NCBI GenBank assembly: GCA_041838515.1
Contig: JBGYPP010000096.1
Location: 1-56,334 of the forward strand
Source: JBGYPP01 sp041838515
Lineage (GTDB): Bacteria; Bacillota; Clostridia; Lachnospirales; Lachnospiraceae
Direction: 5' to 3'
DNA length: 56,334 bases
Shown piece after piece: positions 32,809 to 41,605 of this stretch (its first letter is position 1; every line of letters starts with the position of its first letter). The notes beneath the pieces are model-generated. The model ran no database searches and had not been told where the DNA came from. It saw nothing but the letters and a program-made list of their open reading frames with translations. A program made the position numbers and the translations under genes.

Positions 32809-35463
32809 CTAGTACCCCCTGGTCATATTGTATGTCAGCGTATACCACTGACTGTCGCTCGCCGGATTGTTCTCCACGTCGGCAAACAAGGGCAAAGGGA
32901 GCAGCAGAGGTTTGACTTGGATTTCAGCCTCTAATTGCACATACACTGCAGCCTTCTCCATAGAATAACCCGTTTTCTTTTTTGCCATATTGACCTGGAT
33001 TACATGCGCCGTCCTCTGCAACAAGGCCTCCTGGTTGGTATGCATGCCCAGCAACAAAAACAGCCGCAGATAATCGCTATAACTAAAGGCCAGAAGAGAA
33101 GCCATTCCAGACCCTTGTCCTCCTTTTTCCCCCCCGCCACCACTGCCGGAGGAAGCAAATGCTCCATCCAAACTGCTGTTTAGAGTTTCCCTGAGTTCTC
33201 CTGCACCTTTTTTGACCGCATTTTCCACCTGTTTCTTCAGCTTCTCCTTGCTCTTGTACAAAAGGCTGTCAACCTTTCCCAGCTGTTGTTTGCATCCCGT
33301 CTTGATGTCCTCATTGATAGAGTTTATTGCCTGTTTGATAGCATCCTCCCCAGCCCCAGTTCCTTTTTCCCAGACCGTATACATAGACTCCACATGGAAT
33401 GAGGCCTTGGATTTGATATAATCCACGACTCCTCCCACCAATTGCCGGCTCAGAGCCGTTCCCTGATAAGAGGATTTCCATCCATCCATCTGGCTGTGTA
33501 TCTGTTCCACAATATGTGTTTTCATGCTGGCAGGAGAGGCCTCTGCTCCAAGGGCAAGCACAGCATTGCTATACGCCTGGCTCAGAATGCTCTGGTATGC
33601 GCCCACTGCGGATTCCGTTGCTTGGGCAGCCATATCATCCATCGTGGAATCAAGCTTGCTTTCTATCTCCGTCTTTTTCTCCCCATACATCTTCATCAAT
33701 TCTGCATCTGTTTGATCCAATAGATCCATCATCGCCTGGGTGCCGGTGTCTATGGCTATACTGCCCGCCTCTTTTGCCACCTCCTTTGCCTCTTCCGACA
33801 GGGCTCCCATCAGGCCAGAAGGCGAACAGCGGAAAGTTTTTTTGTTCTTGAGCAGGGGGACACGCTTTCCATCAGCCAGTTCCTGCAGGTCCCAAGCCGA
33901 TTCGATACAGGAGATGGCCACCAATATGCCCGCCCGCACAAAGGGTTCAGGCAATATTCCCCCAGTGGCCACAGAGATAGGCACAGAAACGACCATGGCA
34001 GCATTGCTCACCTCCGTATCCGTAAAAGCAAAGAGCAAATTTGATCCCAAGCGGATGGCAAAAATACTTGCATACGCTTTGCCCACCGCATTTAATTCAT
34101 CGCCAAAAAGTATGTACTCCACCTCCCGCAAATAGGCGCTATTATTGTCCTGATTGATTGGCATCTTGGTCAGTGTATTGCCTATATCCAGATGGGTGCG
34201 GGAATTCGCCTTTGCCTGTGCGGCCTCGTTCTCCATGGTAGAATAACTGAACATACTGATGATGTAATCACTGACAAACAAATTGTCCCTCAGCTGTTCC
34301 CCCAGCCCAGCCAATTGCGCAAAACCCATGCCGGAAAGGCTGTTTTTCGCAGAATCGGCCGCCTTATCCTTGTCCGTTTCTACGCTCTTTGTGCCTGAAC
34401 CCGAAGAACTTCCCGTATGAAACCACTGGGGAGCAGGAGAAAAAACCGGCCCGGTAGCGGCTTGTCCCGCCTTTGTCCTGGCAGAGGATGTGTTATTCGT
34501 GACAGCAGCGGATATGTCCTTATTCTTTTTTTCCGCATTGGTCTTGGCCGTAACGGACTCACTCTTGGTCAATGTATTTTCGGGATTTTGCAAGGTTCCA
34601 GTCCCAAATTTCTGGAACAAGAAATCATAAAAACGCAGCTTATCTCTTTCATACAAAACCAACTGGCTGCCGCTTTGTTTCGTCCACTCTATCTCCAGGC
34701 GCTGCCCCACCTCATAGGAAAAATATCCATCTGTAACCCTATGCAATTCCGACAGCTTGATGGGCAAGCTGTGTAAAGCTTCTTTCCCCGCCTTGTCCTC
34801 CAAAGCCTGGGAGAGATCGTCAAACGACTTGATATCCCCTATATACTGGCCGCAATACGCATACGTTATCATCTGGTTTTTGGCCTTTTCCAATCCCTGG
34901 GCCACCTTCTCGCAACGGCTCTTTAACTTGCCTATTTCCCCTCCATCCAAAAATTTTTCCAGCCCTTTGATCTCCGCCAGATCCTGCTCCCCCATTTCTG
35001 TGTCGGAAATCTGGTTTGCCGTGGATTTCCAGGCCTGGCGGCTCTGTTCCAGCTTGGACAATTCGCCTACAACCTCTCCCAGCTTGGCAGCGGCTGTTTC
35101 CATGTTTTTCTTCGCATCCAGTATTTCTTTCTCCCTGGCTGACAGATAGGAGGATATGGATGCCACCTCCACATCAATATTCGGATCTCTCCCTCGAAGC
35201 TCCAGGCCGCCCTTTGAAATCCCGGTATAATAATCAAAGACCTTTTTCGCCTTGCCCATGGCCTCCCCATATGTGGCCAGAGCCTGATTAAAGGTGGCTT
35301 CATCTATATTTTCTTTCTTCTGTACAGCCCCCTTATTGGCCTCCTCTATGGCCTGTTTTGCGCTTTTTAATTCTTGAAAAGCCTTATACAGTTTTACGGC
35401 ATTTTCTGTGTAATTATCTAAGTGTCCCCCCCCGCAATTCCTGTACCAATTCCTGCCAGGCAA
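32809..35463 (-). CDS. C-terminal part of a frameshifted TadG/DUF5702-like protein
   Basis: An 884-residue frame that continues the gene at 35414-36505. Its nominal start is a TTG with no ribosome binding site, inside the overlap with the upstream frame. Deleting one G from the run of eight at 35426-35433 makes one unbroken protein of about 1230 residues (readout LRGGHLDNYTENAV at the join). Visible are long helical, Ala/Lys/Glu-rich stretches (VKLYKAFQELKSAKQAIEEANKG), a Ser/Thr-rich middle, a hydrophobic patch (AAMVVSVPISVATGG) and a C terminus in DUF5702 style (LSYSDYLRLFLLL-like). It is therefore not an independent gene. Confidence 0.8.
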   Translation of the reverse strand: MPGRNWYRNCGGGHLDNYTENAVKLYKAFQELKSAKQAIEEANKGAVQKKENIDEATFNQALATYGEAMGKAKKVFDYYTGISKGGLELRGRDPNIDVEVASISSYLSAREKEILDAKKNMETAAAKLGEVVGELSKLEQSRQAWKSTANQISDTEMGEQDLAEIKGLEKFLDGGEIGKLKSRCEKVAQGLEKAKNQMITYAYCGQYIGDIKSFDDLSQALEDKAGKEALHSLPIKLSELHRVTDGYFSYEVGQRLEIEWTKQSGSQLVLYERDKLRFYDFLFQKFGTGTLQNPENTLTKSESVTAKTNAEKKNKDISAAVTNNTSSARTKAGQAATGPVFSPAPQWFHTGSSSGSGTKSVETDKDKAADSAKNSLSGMGFAQLAGLGEQLRDNLFVSDYIISMFSYSTMENEAAQAKANSRTHLDIGNTLTKMPINQDNNSAYLREVEYILFGDELNAVGKAYASIFAIRLGSNLLFAFTDTEVSNAAMVVSVPISVATGGILPEPFVRAGILVAISCIESAWDLQELADGKRVPLLKNKKTFRCSPSGLMGALSEEAKEVAKEAGSIAIDTGTQAMMDLLDQTDAELMKMYGEKKTEIESKLDSTMDDMAAQATESAVGAYQSILSQAYSNAVLALGAEASPASMKTHIVEQIHSQMDGWKSSYQGTALSRQLVGGVVDYIKSKASFHVESMYTVWEKGTGAGEDAIKQAINSINEDIKTGCKQQLGKVDSLLYKSKEKLKKQVENAVKKGAGELRETLNSSLDGAFASSGSGGGGEKGGQGSGMASLLAFSYSDYLRLFLLLGMHTNQEALLQRTAHVIQVNMAKKKTGYSMEKAAVYVQLEAEIQVKPLLLPLPLFADVENNPASDSQWYTLTYNMTRGY

Positions 35464-36505
35464 ATATGCCCTCAGTCACATACTTCTCTCTCTCCTCGAT
35501 CAGCAGGGCTGTATGGGTTTTTTTTCTCTCCTCCCGCATCACTATCCTGCATGACTGTATATCCTTTGCCCACCGTTTCATAGTTTCCACATTTGGGAGA
35601 TTATCCTTGGAATAAACCTGATAATTAACCGGTTTTTCCTCCCATTTCATCTCACCTTCCCCTTTGGAAAAAGCCTCAGTATCCCCTTCTATTTTATAAG
35701 AATACCAGGCATACTCCATCCGTCCATCTCCCAGATCATACTCCACCCGGGACATCTTGTCGTGCATTGCTTTATATTTTTCCGGATATTTTTTGTCCAA
35801 ATTCTCCTTTAATTCCTGAAAAAAATTTCTATTCTTTACCGTATTCGTCTGATGATACTTGCATATTTCATCCCAGGCTTCAGAGAGCTTTTTCATAATC
35901 TCCGATTGCTTTTTATAGTATTCCTGCTTCTTTGCCACCAGCTCTGTCTGCTTATCCAGTGCGGATAAATGTTTAAAAGCCGATACCAGAGAAAGGCCCG
36001 TATTGATGGGGGATCTATATTTCATAAAATCCACTATCTGCCGCTTTAACAGGGCGCTATTCGTCAGGTTTGCCCCCTTCACAGGTGCAGCAATAAATGA
36101 ACCCTCCACCAGATTTAGTTGCAAAATATCCGCTTCATATAGGGTATTGCCGGCAGATGCGGCTGCCGTTTCCTCCAATAAGGGCATAATGGCATCCGTC
36201 AAATCGCCAGCCTCCCTGGGGGTCAATCCCCTGGAGGTAAGGCTTCTGGTGTAATACTCCTCCAAATCACCCAGCAGCGTATCCACATCCTGGGCAGTGG
36301 CAAATAAACCATACAATTCCTTCAGATCCGTATCGTAGCCTGTCAAAGCCGTATTCAGAGCCAGATCCCCTGCGGCATCCATCATTTCCCGACCCAGATA
36401 CACCCTGCCCGCATCTATAAACAGAGAGGCAACTGTCATCATAGGCACCAAGACTATTACCAAAAAAATGGACACAACTCCCTTGGTTTTTTGAAAAAAT
36501 TCCAT
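35414..36505 (-). CDS. N-terminal part of a frameshifted TadG/DUF5702-like protein
   Basis: A 363-residue frame starting with a membrane anchor, FFQKTKGVVSIFLVIVLVPM, then FIDAGRVYLGREMMDAAGDLALNTALTGYD. This is the typical start of clostridial DUF5702/TadG-like pilus proteins, which are usually well over 1000 residues. After about 360 residues it runs into eight G and stops ten codons later (LRGGTLR). The rest of the protein is in the next frame. The start at 36505 follows AGAGGGG with proper spacing. It lies 11 bases after the TadE gene. Either a real frameshift, a phase-variable tract or a sequence error interrupts it. Confidence 0.85.
   Translation of the reverse strand: MEFFQKTKGVVSIFLVIVLVPMMTVASLFIDAGRVYLGREMMDAAGDLALNTALTGYDTDLKELYGLFATAQDVDTLLGDLEEYYTRSLTSRGLTPREAGDLTDAIMPLLEETAAASAGNTLYEADILQLNLVEGSFIAAPVKGANLTNSALLKRQIVDFMKYRSPINTGLSLVSAFKHLSALDKQTELVAKKQEYYKKQSEIMKKLSEAWDEICKYHQTNTVKNRNFFQELKENLDKKYPEKYKAMHDKMSRVEYDLGDGRMEYAWYSYKIEGDTEAFSKGEGEMKWEEKPVNYQVYSKDNLPNVETMKRWAKDIQSCRIVMREERKKTHTALLIEEREKYVTEGIFAWQELVQELRGGTLR
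35426..35433 (-). repeat. Run of eight G at the frameshift
   Basis: The coding strand reads TTGCGGGGGGGGACACTTAG. With eight G the upstream frame ends soon after at TAA. With seven G (or five, or ten) the two frames join. This is a classic slippage tract. Confidence 0.9.
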
Positions 36506-36516
36506 AAGCATCCCCT

Positions 36517-37206
36517 CTATTTTCCAGAGAAAGTTTTGATAAAGGTATTTACCTTCCCAAATACATTCTTCACCTTTTTTCCCATCTCTGTGCCGGCAAA
36601 CATATCGATGACCATATCCGTATTCCGAATAAACTCCGTGGTATCCTGCAAGGCCACTTCAGCATATACACTCTTTTGCAAAGACCAGGTATTGCCGACA
36701 AAAATAAATCGTATAGGAAAATCTATACTGTATCCCAACTCTACCGAAAAAGTGGAATATACCAAAAAATTATTGTACTGTACTTTATTGATATAAACTT
36801 TTGCTCCCATTTTGGAAAAAAAGCTCTTATTTCCGCTGTTCAGTTCCCCTTGGATTTCCTGTGATATCCTCTGCTTGACTCCGGCAATATGGCTTCCGGA
36901 ATTGCCAAAAAGATATCTATACGGATCTATATCTATCTCTCCGGGAGAAAGCCCTGCGATATTGCCGCCCCCCTGCGCCTTAGCCAACAGGGGATCTCCG
37001 CAGGCAGCAGCTCCCCGCAAGGCCGCCCTGGCGGCTATACCTTCAATTCGGCTTTGGATATAAAAAATATTCCCCAGGTAAATCAAAAAAATCAGCACAA
37101 AGAAAACGATAGGAAGCACAAAGGAGGCCTCCACCAATACCACGCCCCTTTCTTCTTCCATGGAGCTGCCCAATGTTTTCCACAGACAGTTCTTCCCTTT
37201 TTCCAT
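36517..37206 (-). CDS. TadE-like pseudopilin/pilus-assembly protein
   Basis: A 229-residue protein with the TadE pattern: EEERGVVLVEASFVLPIVFFVLIFLIY (shown in part), a helix with glutamate and a preceding glycine, then an extracytoplasmic part that includes RAALRGAAACGD and later GYSIDFPIRFIFVG. Length is near the TadE norm. The ATG at 37206 has AGGGG about 11 bases upstream, which is weak; an internal ATG at 37161 has less support. It is between the Flp pilin and the DUF5702-like gene. No disulfide pattern is evident. Confidence 0.85.
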   Translation of the reverse strand: MEKGKNCLWKTLGSSMEEERGVVLVEASFVLPIVFFVLIFLIYLGNIFYIQSRIEGIAARAALRGAAACGDPLLAKAQGGGNIAGLSPGEIDIDPYRYLFGNSGSHIAGVKQRISQEIQGELNSGNKSFFSKMGAKVYINKVQYNNFLVYSTFSVELGYSIDFPIRFIFVGNTWSLQKSVYAEVALQDTTEFIRNTDMVIDMFAGTEMGKKVKNVFGKVNTFIKTFSGK

Positions 37207-37284
37207 GATGCAGAACCCCTTTTTTTGACAAGGCCAGCCACAAATAGGGGCTGGCCTTGTCCATCATTCTATATACAAAACGGA

Positions 37285-37491
37285 TTAATTTGCACCTACA
37301 GCACTACTCGATTTACCATTGATGATTACAAACAAGTCCTTTAGCAATTTGGTAATCTCATCCTTGAAAATCAGGGCCAGGGATACGGCTATGCCCATCA
37401 ATACTACTATGGCGACAATATTGACCTCCCCTCTCTCATCCCTAATCAACCTGCCTGCATACCACTGCATTTTCCATAGTATCCTGTTCAT
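37285..37491 (-). CDS. flp: Flp-type pilin (type IVb)
   Basis: A 68-residue pilin precursor. It has a basic leader, then RDERGEVNIVAIVVLMGIAVSLALIF (shown in part), with a glycine followed by glutamate, the cleavage context of the prepilin peptidase, and one hydrophobic helix, ending KDLFVIINGKSSSAVGAN. The size is as expected for Flp1-family pilins. I start at ATG 37491, preceded by AAAAAAGGAGGA; the longer frame has no support. It should be the major pilus subunit. It sits between tadC and the tadE-like gene. Confidence 0.9.
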   Translation of the reverse strand: MNRILWKMQWYAGRLIRDERGEVNIVAIVVLMGIAVSLALIFKDEITKLLKDLFVIINGKSSSAVGAN

Positions 37492-37551
37492 ATTCTTCCT
37501 CCTTTTTTTATAGACAATGGCTGCCGAAATCCCTTTCGGCATCCACAAGTG

Positions 37552-38409
37552 TTACCCTCCCAAGTTGGCAAACACCGGCACAATAATCATGATCAATACG
37601 CCTATAAACATGATAGATATGGGTATCAGCAGCTTGCTGGCTGCCTGTTCCCCCAGACGGCGCACCATATGTTTTTTCAGCATCCACACCTCTTTGCTCT
37701 GATTTTGCAAGGCTATGCCAAGATCCCTATTGCCTTTCGTCATGCCCTGGATGAGCGTGGAGCAAAATTTTTTCACCTCTTGATTGGCGCTGCGCATGCC
37801 AAAATTGTAAATGGCATCCGCCTCCGAAGTGCCATTTTCCATCTCGATAATAGAAGCCTGCATCTCCTTATATATCAGCCCCTCTCCCTTGGCCGCCTCT
37901 ATCCAGGCCTCCTTGAGTATCATGCCCGCATTGGTCAGCAAGGCCAGCTTCGACACCACCTCAGAAAAATCCCCCAGTATTTCCTGGGCTCTGCGGTCTA
38001 TCTTTTTCTTGGGTTCCTCCCCGAAATAATAAAAAGCCAAGGCGGAAAACATCCAAAAAATAGCCAGTACGCCTAACTCCTGGGATAAGCCATAGAGAAC
38101 AAAGGAGAGGACAAAAACGGTAAAGGACAGGGTAATCTGCTGGGCCCGCACCACCCGCAGATAATATTCAGCATACATATTTCCATACAATATCTCCAGG
38201 CTGTGGCGCAGCTTTCTATCCCTTTCGCTTTTGTACCCATACTGTATGGTTTCCAAAATTCCGTAGCCCAGACCATAGGCCTGGCACAGGGGGTACTCCT
38301 TCTCCTCCAGCGCTCCAAACATTCCTCCGTAGGACAGGCCCTTAAGGTAAAAAATCAGCCACAGAAGCAGGAAGATACTGCCTATGGTTAACCAAATCCA
38401 ATCCTGCAT
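37552..38409 (-). CDS. tadC: TadC-type inner-membrane platform protein
   Basis: A 285-residue member of the type II secretion F (GspF/PilC) family, half of the Tad membrane platform. It has four hydrophobic segments: about residues 5-25, 90-135 (two) and 255-280. The cytoplasmic domain between includes REAQEILGDFSEVVSKLALLTNAGM-like sequence and LGIALQNQSKEVW. Start at ATG 38409 after GGAGGTGTGT; a GTG at 38415 overlaps that site. It follows tadB by about nine bases. The conserved order tadZ-tadA-tadB-tadC-flp supports the assignment. Confidence 0.88.
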   Translation of the reverse strand: MQDWIWLTIGSIFLLLWLIFYLKGLSYGGMFGALEEKEYPLCQAYGLGYGILETIQYGYKSERDRKLRHSLEILYGNMYAEYYLRVVRAQQITLSFTVFVLSFVLYGLSQELGVLAIFWMFSALAFYYFGEEPKKKIDRRAQEILGDFSEVVSKLALLTNAGMILKEAWIEAAKGEGLIYKEMQASIIEMENGTSEADAIYNFGMRSANQEVKKFCSTLIQGMTKGNRDLGIALQNQSKEVWMLKKHMVRRLGEQAASKLLIPISIMFIGVLIMIIVPVFANLGG

Positions 38410-38418
38410 ACACACCTC

Positions 38419-39267
38419 CTACACCTTGATATCCAGCAAGATTTTTCCCACCTTATGGGCCACAGCAAAGATGACCAGGGCCACCGTTGTGGCGATCAGG
38501 CCTGAGGGCTTGGCATAATTGGCTCCAAACTCCGGACTCATGCCCTTGATCACCGCAATCAGCAGCACCGGCATGACTATCATAATATTTTGCTCCGTCT
38601 TATTGGAGGTTACCACAGTTTCTATCTCTTCCCGTATCTCCATCTTGTCTGTCAATATCCCATGGGTATTGCGCATAATCTCCTTGAGATTGCCGCCTTT
38701 CCTATAGGCAATGCGGAATACCGAGGCAAAACTCTGTATATCCCCTATGCCGCTGCGCTGTCCAAAATCCTCCAGCAGGGATTCTATTTCCACATTGTTT
38801 TGTATGCCGGCAAGCAATATTTCCATTTCTTGCAAAATATACGCATCCGCCGCATATTGCACCTTCAAATCCTGGTATACGGCCACACAGGCATCCATGA
38901 CATTCTTTCCTGCGCCCAGGGATGTGGTAAAGGCATCCAGCATATCCCGAAATTGCCTGGCCAATTCCCTGGTTCTTCTCTCCAAAAGGGCCTGTCTTGC
39001 CAAAGGCAGGGCCATACAGCCAAAGTACAATCCCGTGGCTGCCGGTATGGCCAGATCCAGTACCCTGGTCAAAAAAGTGGGATTGCCAAAATCATCCTTG
39101 CCTATGCCCCCGTAGAAGAGATATCCCACAAAGGCCCCGGCCGCAGATCCCAGCAAAAAATACAAAATCCGCTCCCAGGGCTTGAATACATACACCCGGT
39201 AATTCCGGCCCAGAGTGCCGGCCGCAGTTGGAAAAAATTCCAATTCTCTCTCTTTTTTCGCCATCAT
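38419..39267 (-). CDS. tadB: TadB-type inner-membrane platform protein
   Basis: A 282-residue type II secretion F-domain protein, the other half of the platform. It has membrane segments at about residues 32-50 and 72-92, a cytoplasmic GspF domain at about 100-225 (RQFRDMLDAFTTSLGAGKNVMDAC, FASVFRIAYRKGGNLKEIM) and C-terminal hydrophobic segments. Length fits TadB. The TTTGAGGGATGG before the ATG is a moderate ribosome binding site. It lies seven bases after tadA, so the genes are tightly coupled. Confidence 0.9.
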   Translation of the reverse strand: MMAKKERELEFFPTAAGTLGRNYRVYVFKPWERILYFLLGSAAGAFVGYLFYGGIGKDDFGNPTFLTRVLDLAIPAATGLYFGCMALPLARQALLERRTRELARQFRDMLDAFTTSLGAGKNVMDACVAVYQDLKVQYAADAYILQEMEILLAGIQNNVEIESLLEDFGQRSGIGDIQSFASVFRIAYRKGGNLKEIMRNTHGILTDKMEIREEIETVVTSNKTEQNIMIVMPVLLIAVIKGMSPEFGANYAKPSGLIATTVALVIFAVAHKVGKILLDIKV

Positions 39268-39274
39268 CCATCCC

Positions 39275-40513
39275 TCAAATCCGTTCTTTAATGCCGGCCA
39301 TTTCCAGTTTGAAGGTCTTTTGCATAGGATTTTCCGTACGCCGCAATTCCCCTATCACCTTGTCCTTGCTGCTCTTCTCATCCAAGACAAATTTGTACAG
39401 GGGGTTTAGACATATCCTCCCCTCCCTATATCCCACCACCTCGGTGATTTCCAAGGTCTTTCTGGTCTTGTCGCTCATTCGGGACAGGTGAATGATGATA
39501 TCCAGGGCCGAGCCTATCTGCTGCCGTATGGCCTCCAGGGGCAGGCCCTCCGCCCCCTGCAATACCATGGTTTCCAAGCGGCTGAGCATATCCTCCGTGG
39601 AGTTGGCATGGCCGGTAGAGAGGGAGCCGTCATGGCCGGTGTTCATGGCCTGCAGCATATCCAAGGCCTCGCCGCCCCGCACCTCCCCCACCACTATCCT
39701 CTCCGGCCGCATACGCAGAGAGGATTTGATCAAATCCCTGATGGTAATGGCGCCTGCCCCGGAGGCATTGGCATTTCTGGTTTCCAGACTGACCAGATTT
39801 TCTATGCCATGTATTTGTAATTCTGCTGAATCCTCTATGGTAATCACCCGTTCATCCTTAGGTATGTAATTGGACAGGGCGTTGAGAAAGGTGGTCTTTC
39901 CGGAACCTGTGCCTCCGCTGATAAAAATATTGTATTTGGCCTCCACCAGCAGCTGCAGCTTTCTGGCTATCTCCCTGGAGATAGACCCATAGGCTATCAG
40001 CTTCTCCACGCTCATGGGGGTTTTCGAAAATTTTCGTATGGTAATGGTGGGACCGCAAAGTGCCACCGGAGGCAGCACCACATTGACCCTGGACCCATCC
40101 GGCAGCCGGGTGTCACAAATGGGATTGGACTGATTGACCTCACGACCCGCCAATCCCACTATGCGCTGTATCACATCCTCCAGCCTCTTCTCATTTTCAA
40201 AGCGCTTCTCCAGGCGGGTCAGCCGCCCATCTTTTTCAATAAAAATATTGTCCGGCCCATTGATCATTACCTCGGTAATCATGTCATCGGTAATAATACT
40301 GTCCAACAGCCCAAAGCCTCTGATGGAGTTGCAAACCTGGTCCACCAGCCAGACTCTCTCTTCTATGCGCAGGTACAGGTTGCCGGCCTGAGCCCGCACC
40401 ATATCCTCCACCTGCAAGCGAAGCTGCTCATTGTCCAGACTGTGCAGGGGCAGCTCCTCTATCACCCGCTTGCGTATCCGCGCCGCCCAATCCTGCAATT
40501 GCTCTTCCCGCAT
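39275..40513 (-). CDS. tadA: TadA/CpaF-type secretion ATPase
   Basis: The motor ATPase of the Tad system. The 412-residue protein has an N-terminal helical domain (SIRGFGLLDSIITDDMITEVMING), then a RecA-like core with Walker A ISGGTGSGKTTFL (about residues 202-214), the Asp box TIEDSAELQ, and Walker B/His box VVGEVRGGEALDMLQAMNTGHDGSL, typical of CpaF. All key residues are present. Length is in the family range. It follows tadZ by nine bases. Powers pilin extrusion and perhaps retraction. Confidence 0.95.
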   Translation of the reverse strand: MREEQLQDWAARIRKRVIEELPLHSLDNEQLRLQVEDMVRAQAGNLYLRIEERVWLVDQVCNSIRGFGLLDSIITDDMITEVMINGPDNIFIEKDGRLTRLEKRFENEKRLEDVIQRIVGLAGREVNQSNPICDTRLPDGSRVNVVLPPVALCGPTITIRKFSKTPMSVEKLIAYGSISREIARKLQLLVEAKYNIFISGGTGSGKTTFLNALSNYIPKDERVITIEDSAELQIHGIENLVSLETRNANASGAGAITIRDLIKSSLRMRPERIVVGEVRGGEALDMLQAMNTGHDGSLSTGHANSTEDMLSRLETMVLQGAEGLPLEAIRQQIGSALDIIIHLSRMSDKTRKTLEITEVVGYREGRICLNPLYKFVLDEKSSKDKVIGELRRTENPMQKTFKLEMAGIKERI

Positions 40514-40522
40514 GCCTGCCCC

Positions 40523-41584
40523 CTATCCGATGGAATCAAGCTGGTTCATCTGGGACAAGGCCTCCAGCACCGGCCTGGCCTGGCCATGCTCTACCCTGGG
40601 CATGCCCGGCAATGTTTGCAGCTCCAGTCCCTCCAGAACCTGGCCCGTCTTGCTGGAAAACTTGTTATAGGCCAAGCGGAGCTTGGGCGCCACCCGATCC
40701 TGCGCCCCCTCCTCCAACAGCCCCAGGGAATGATAAGCGCTGGCGATTTTCTTGTTTGCTGACTCCGAGCCATCGCTGGTCCATATGACCTTCTGCGCCA
40801 GGGCAAAAATCCGTCGAAACTCCTCTCCCAGGGAAAAATCCATATCCGCCACTACAGTGTCGTATCTGCCCAGACCCAGCACTGCCTCCAGCAATACCGC
40901 CACTTCCTGGATCTGCAGCTCTGCCATATGGGCCGCCAACTGGGCGGGAGCCAGGAAATATACCCCCTCCCCGCTCTGGCGTATGCTGCTCTCCAGCTTT
41001 AAGGGAAGATTGGCCTTTTGGCTCTTGAGGGCAAAGATAACATCTCCTAAATCACTCTGTCCCGGACCCTGGAAGTACAACTCCGCTGCCCCCACCTGTT
41101 CCAGGTTCAAATACAGCGTCTTACTCCCCTGCCTTGCCCGGCGCATAGCCAGGGCGGCAGCCAATGATGAGCTGCCGCAACCTCCGGCAGGACTGGCGAA
41201 GATCAGCAACTCCCCGCCCCGCCCATCTCCTCTTATGGAAATATGTGAACCCGCATTTTCAGAAAACAGGCTCTGTATTTCTTTAACCATCAACTCGGCT
41301 TTCTGGAACTTGCATATGGCTTTCTGCTGCTTCCACTTGTCTATGCCTGCCGTGGAAACAAAGTAGGCAAAGGAGCATCCCGGTGGAATATCCCGCACAT
41401 CCACCTCAAATTCCTCTCCACAGAGAAATACATCCAGCTTGCGGTTCTCCAGAGCCTGAAGAGCCTTGTCCAGCTCCGTAAAGGAGCTGACCTCAAAATC
41501 CTCTAAATACTTTTGGCTGAGCACCTCGTTCAAGCGCTTTGACAACAGAGGATTTTTTTCCAAAATAGCCAACCTGATACGCAT
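40523..41584 (-). CDS. TadZ/CpaE-like ParA/MinD-type protein
   Basis: A 353-residue protein at the place of TadZ, the atypical ParA-like ATPase that localises the Tad machine. Residues 1-110 resemble a receiver-like domain (RIRLAILEKNPLLSKRLNEVL, LDVFLCGEEF). The ATPase-like part begins with FASPAGGCGSSSLAAALAMRR (about 128-149; shown in part), where the Walker A lysine is missing (GGCGSSS instead of GGxGKT), and has VVADMDFSLGEEF as the Walker B-like strand. This loss is known for some TadZ proteins, which bind but turn over ATP poorly. GGAGG precedes the ATG. Confidence 0.8.
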   Translation of the reverse strand: MRIRLAILEKNPLLSKRLNEVLSQKYLEDFEVSSFTELDKALQALENRKLDVFLCGEEFEVDVRDIPPGCSFAYFVSTAGIDKWKQQKAICKFQKAELMVKEIQSLFSENAGSHISIRGDGRGGELLIFASPAGGCGSSSLAAALAMRRARQGSKTLYLNLEQVGAAELYFQGPGQSDLGDVIFALKSQKANLPLKLESSIRQSGEGVYFLAPAQLAAHMAELQIQEVAVLLEAVLGLGRYDTVVADMDFSLGEEFRRIFALAQKVIWTSDGSESANKKIASAYHSLGLLEEGAQDRVAPKLRLAYNKFSSKTGQVLEGLELQTLPGMPRVEHGQARPVLEALSQMNQLDSIG

Positions 41585-41605
41585 ACCGCCTCCTATGGCT
41601 TATAC

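Noticed and set aside
32809..35463. Independent 884-residue gene
   Set aside because: Its only start is TTG without a ribosome binding site inside the overlap, and it continues the protein upstream after removal of one G.
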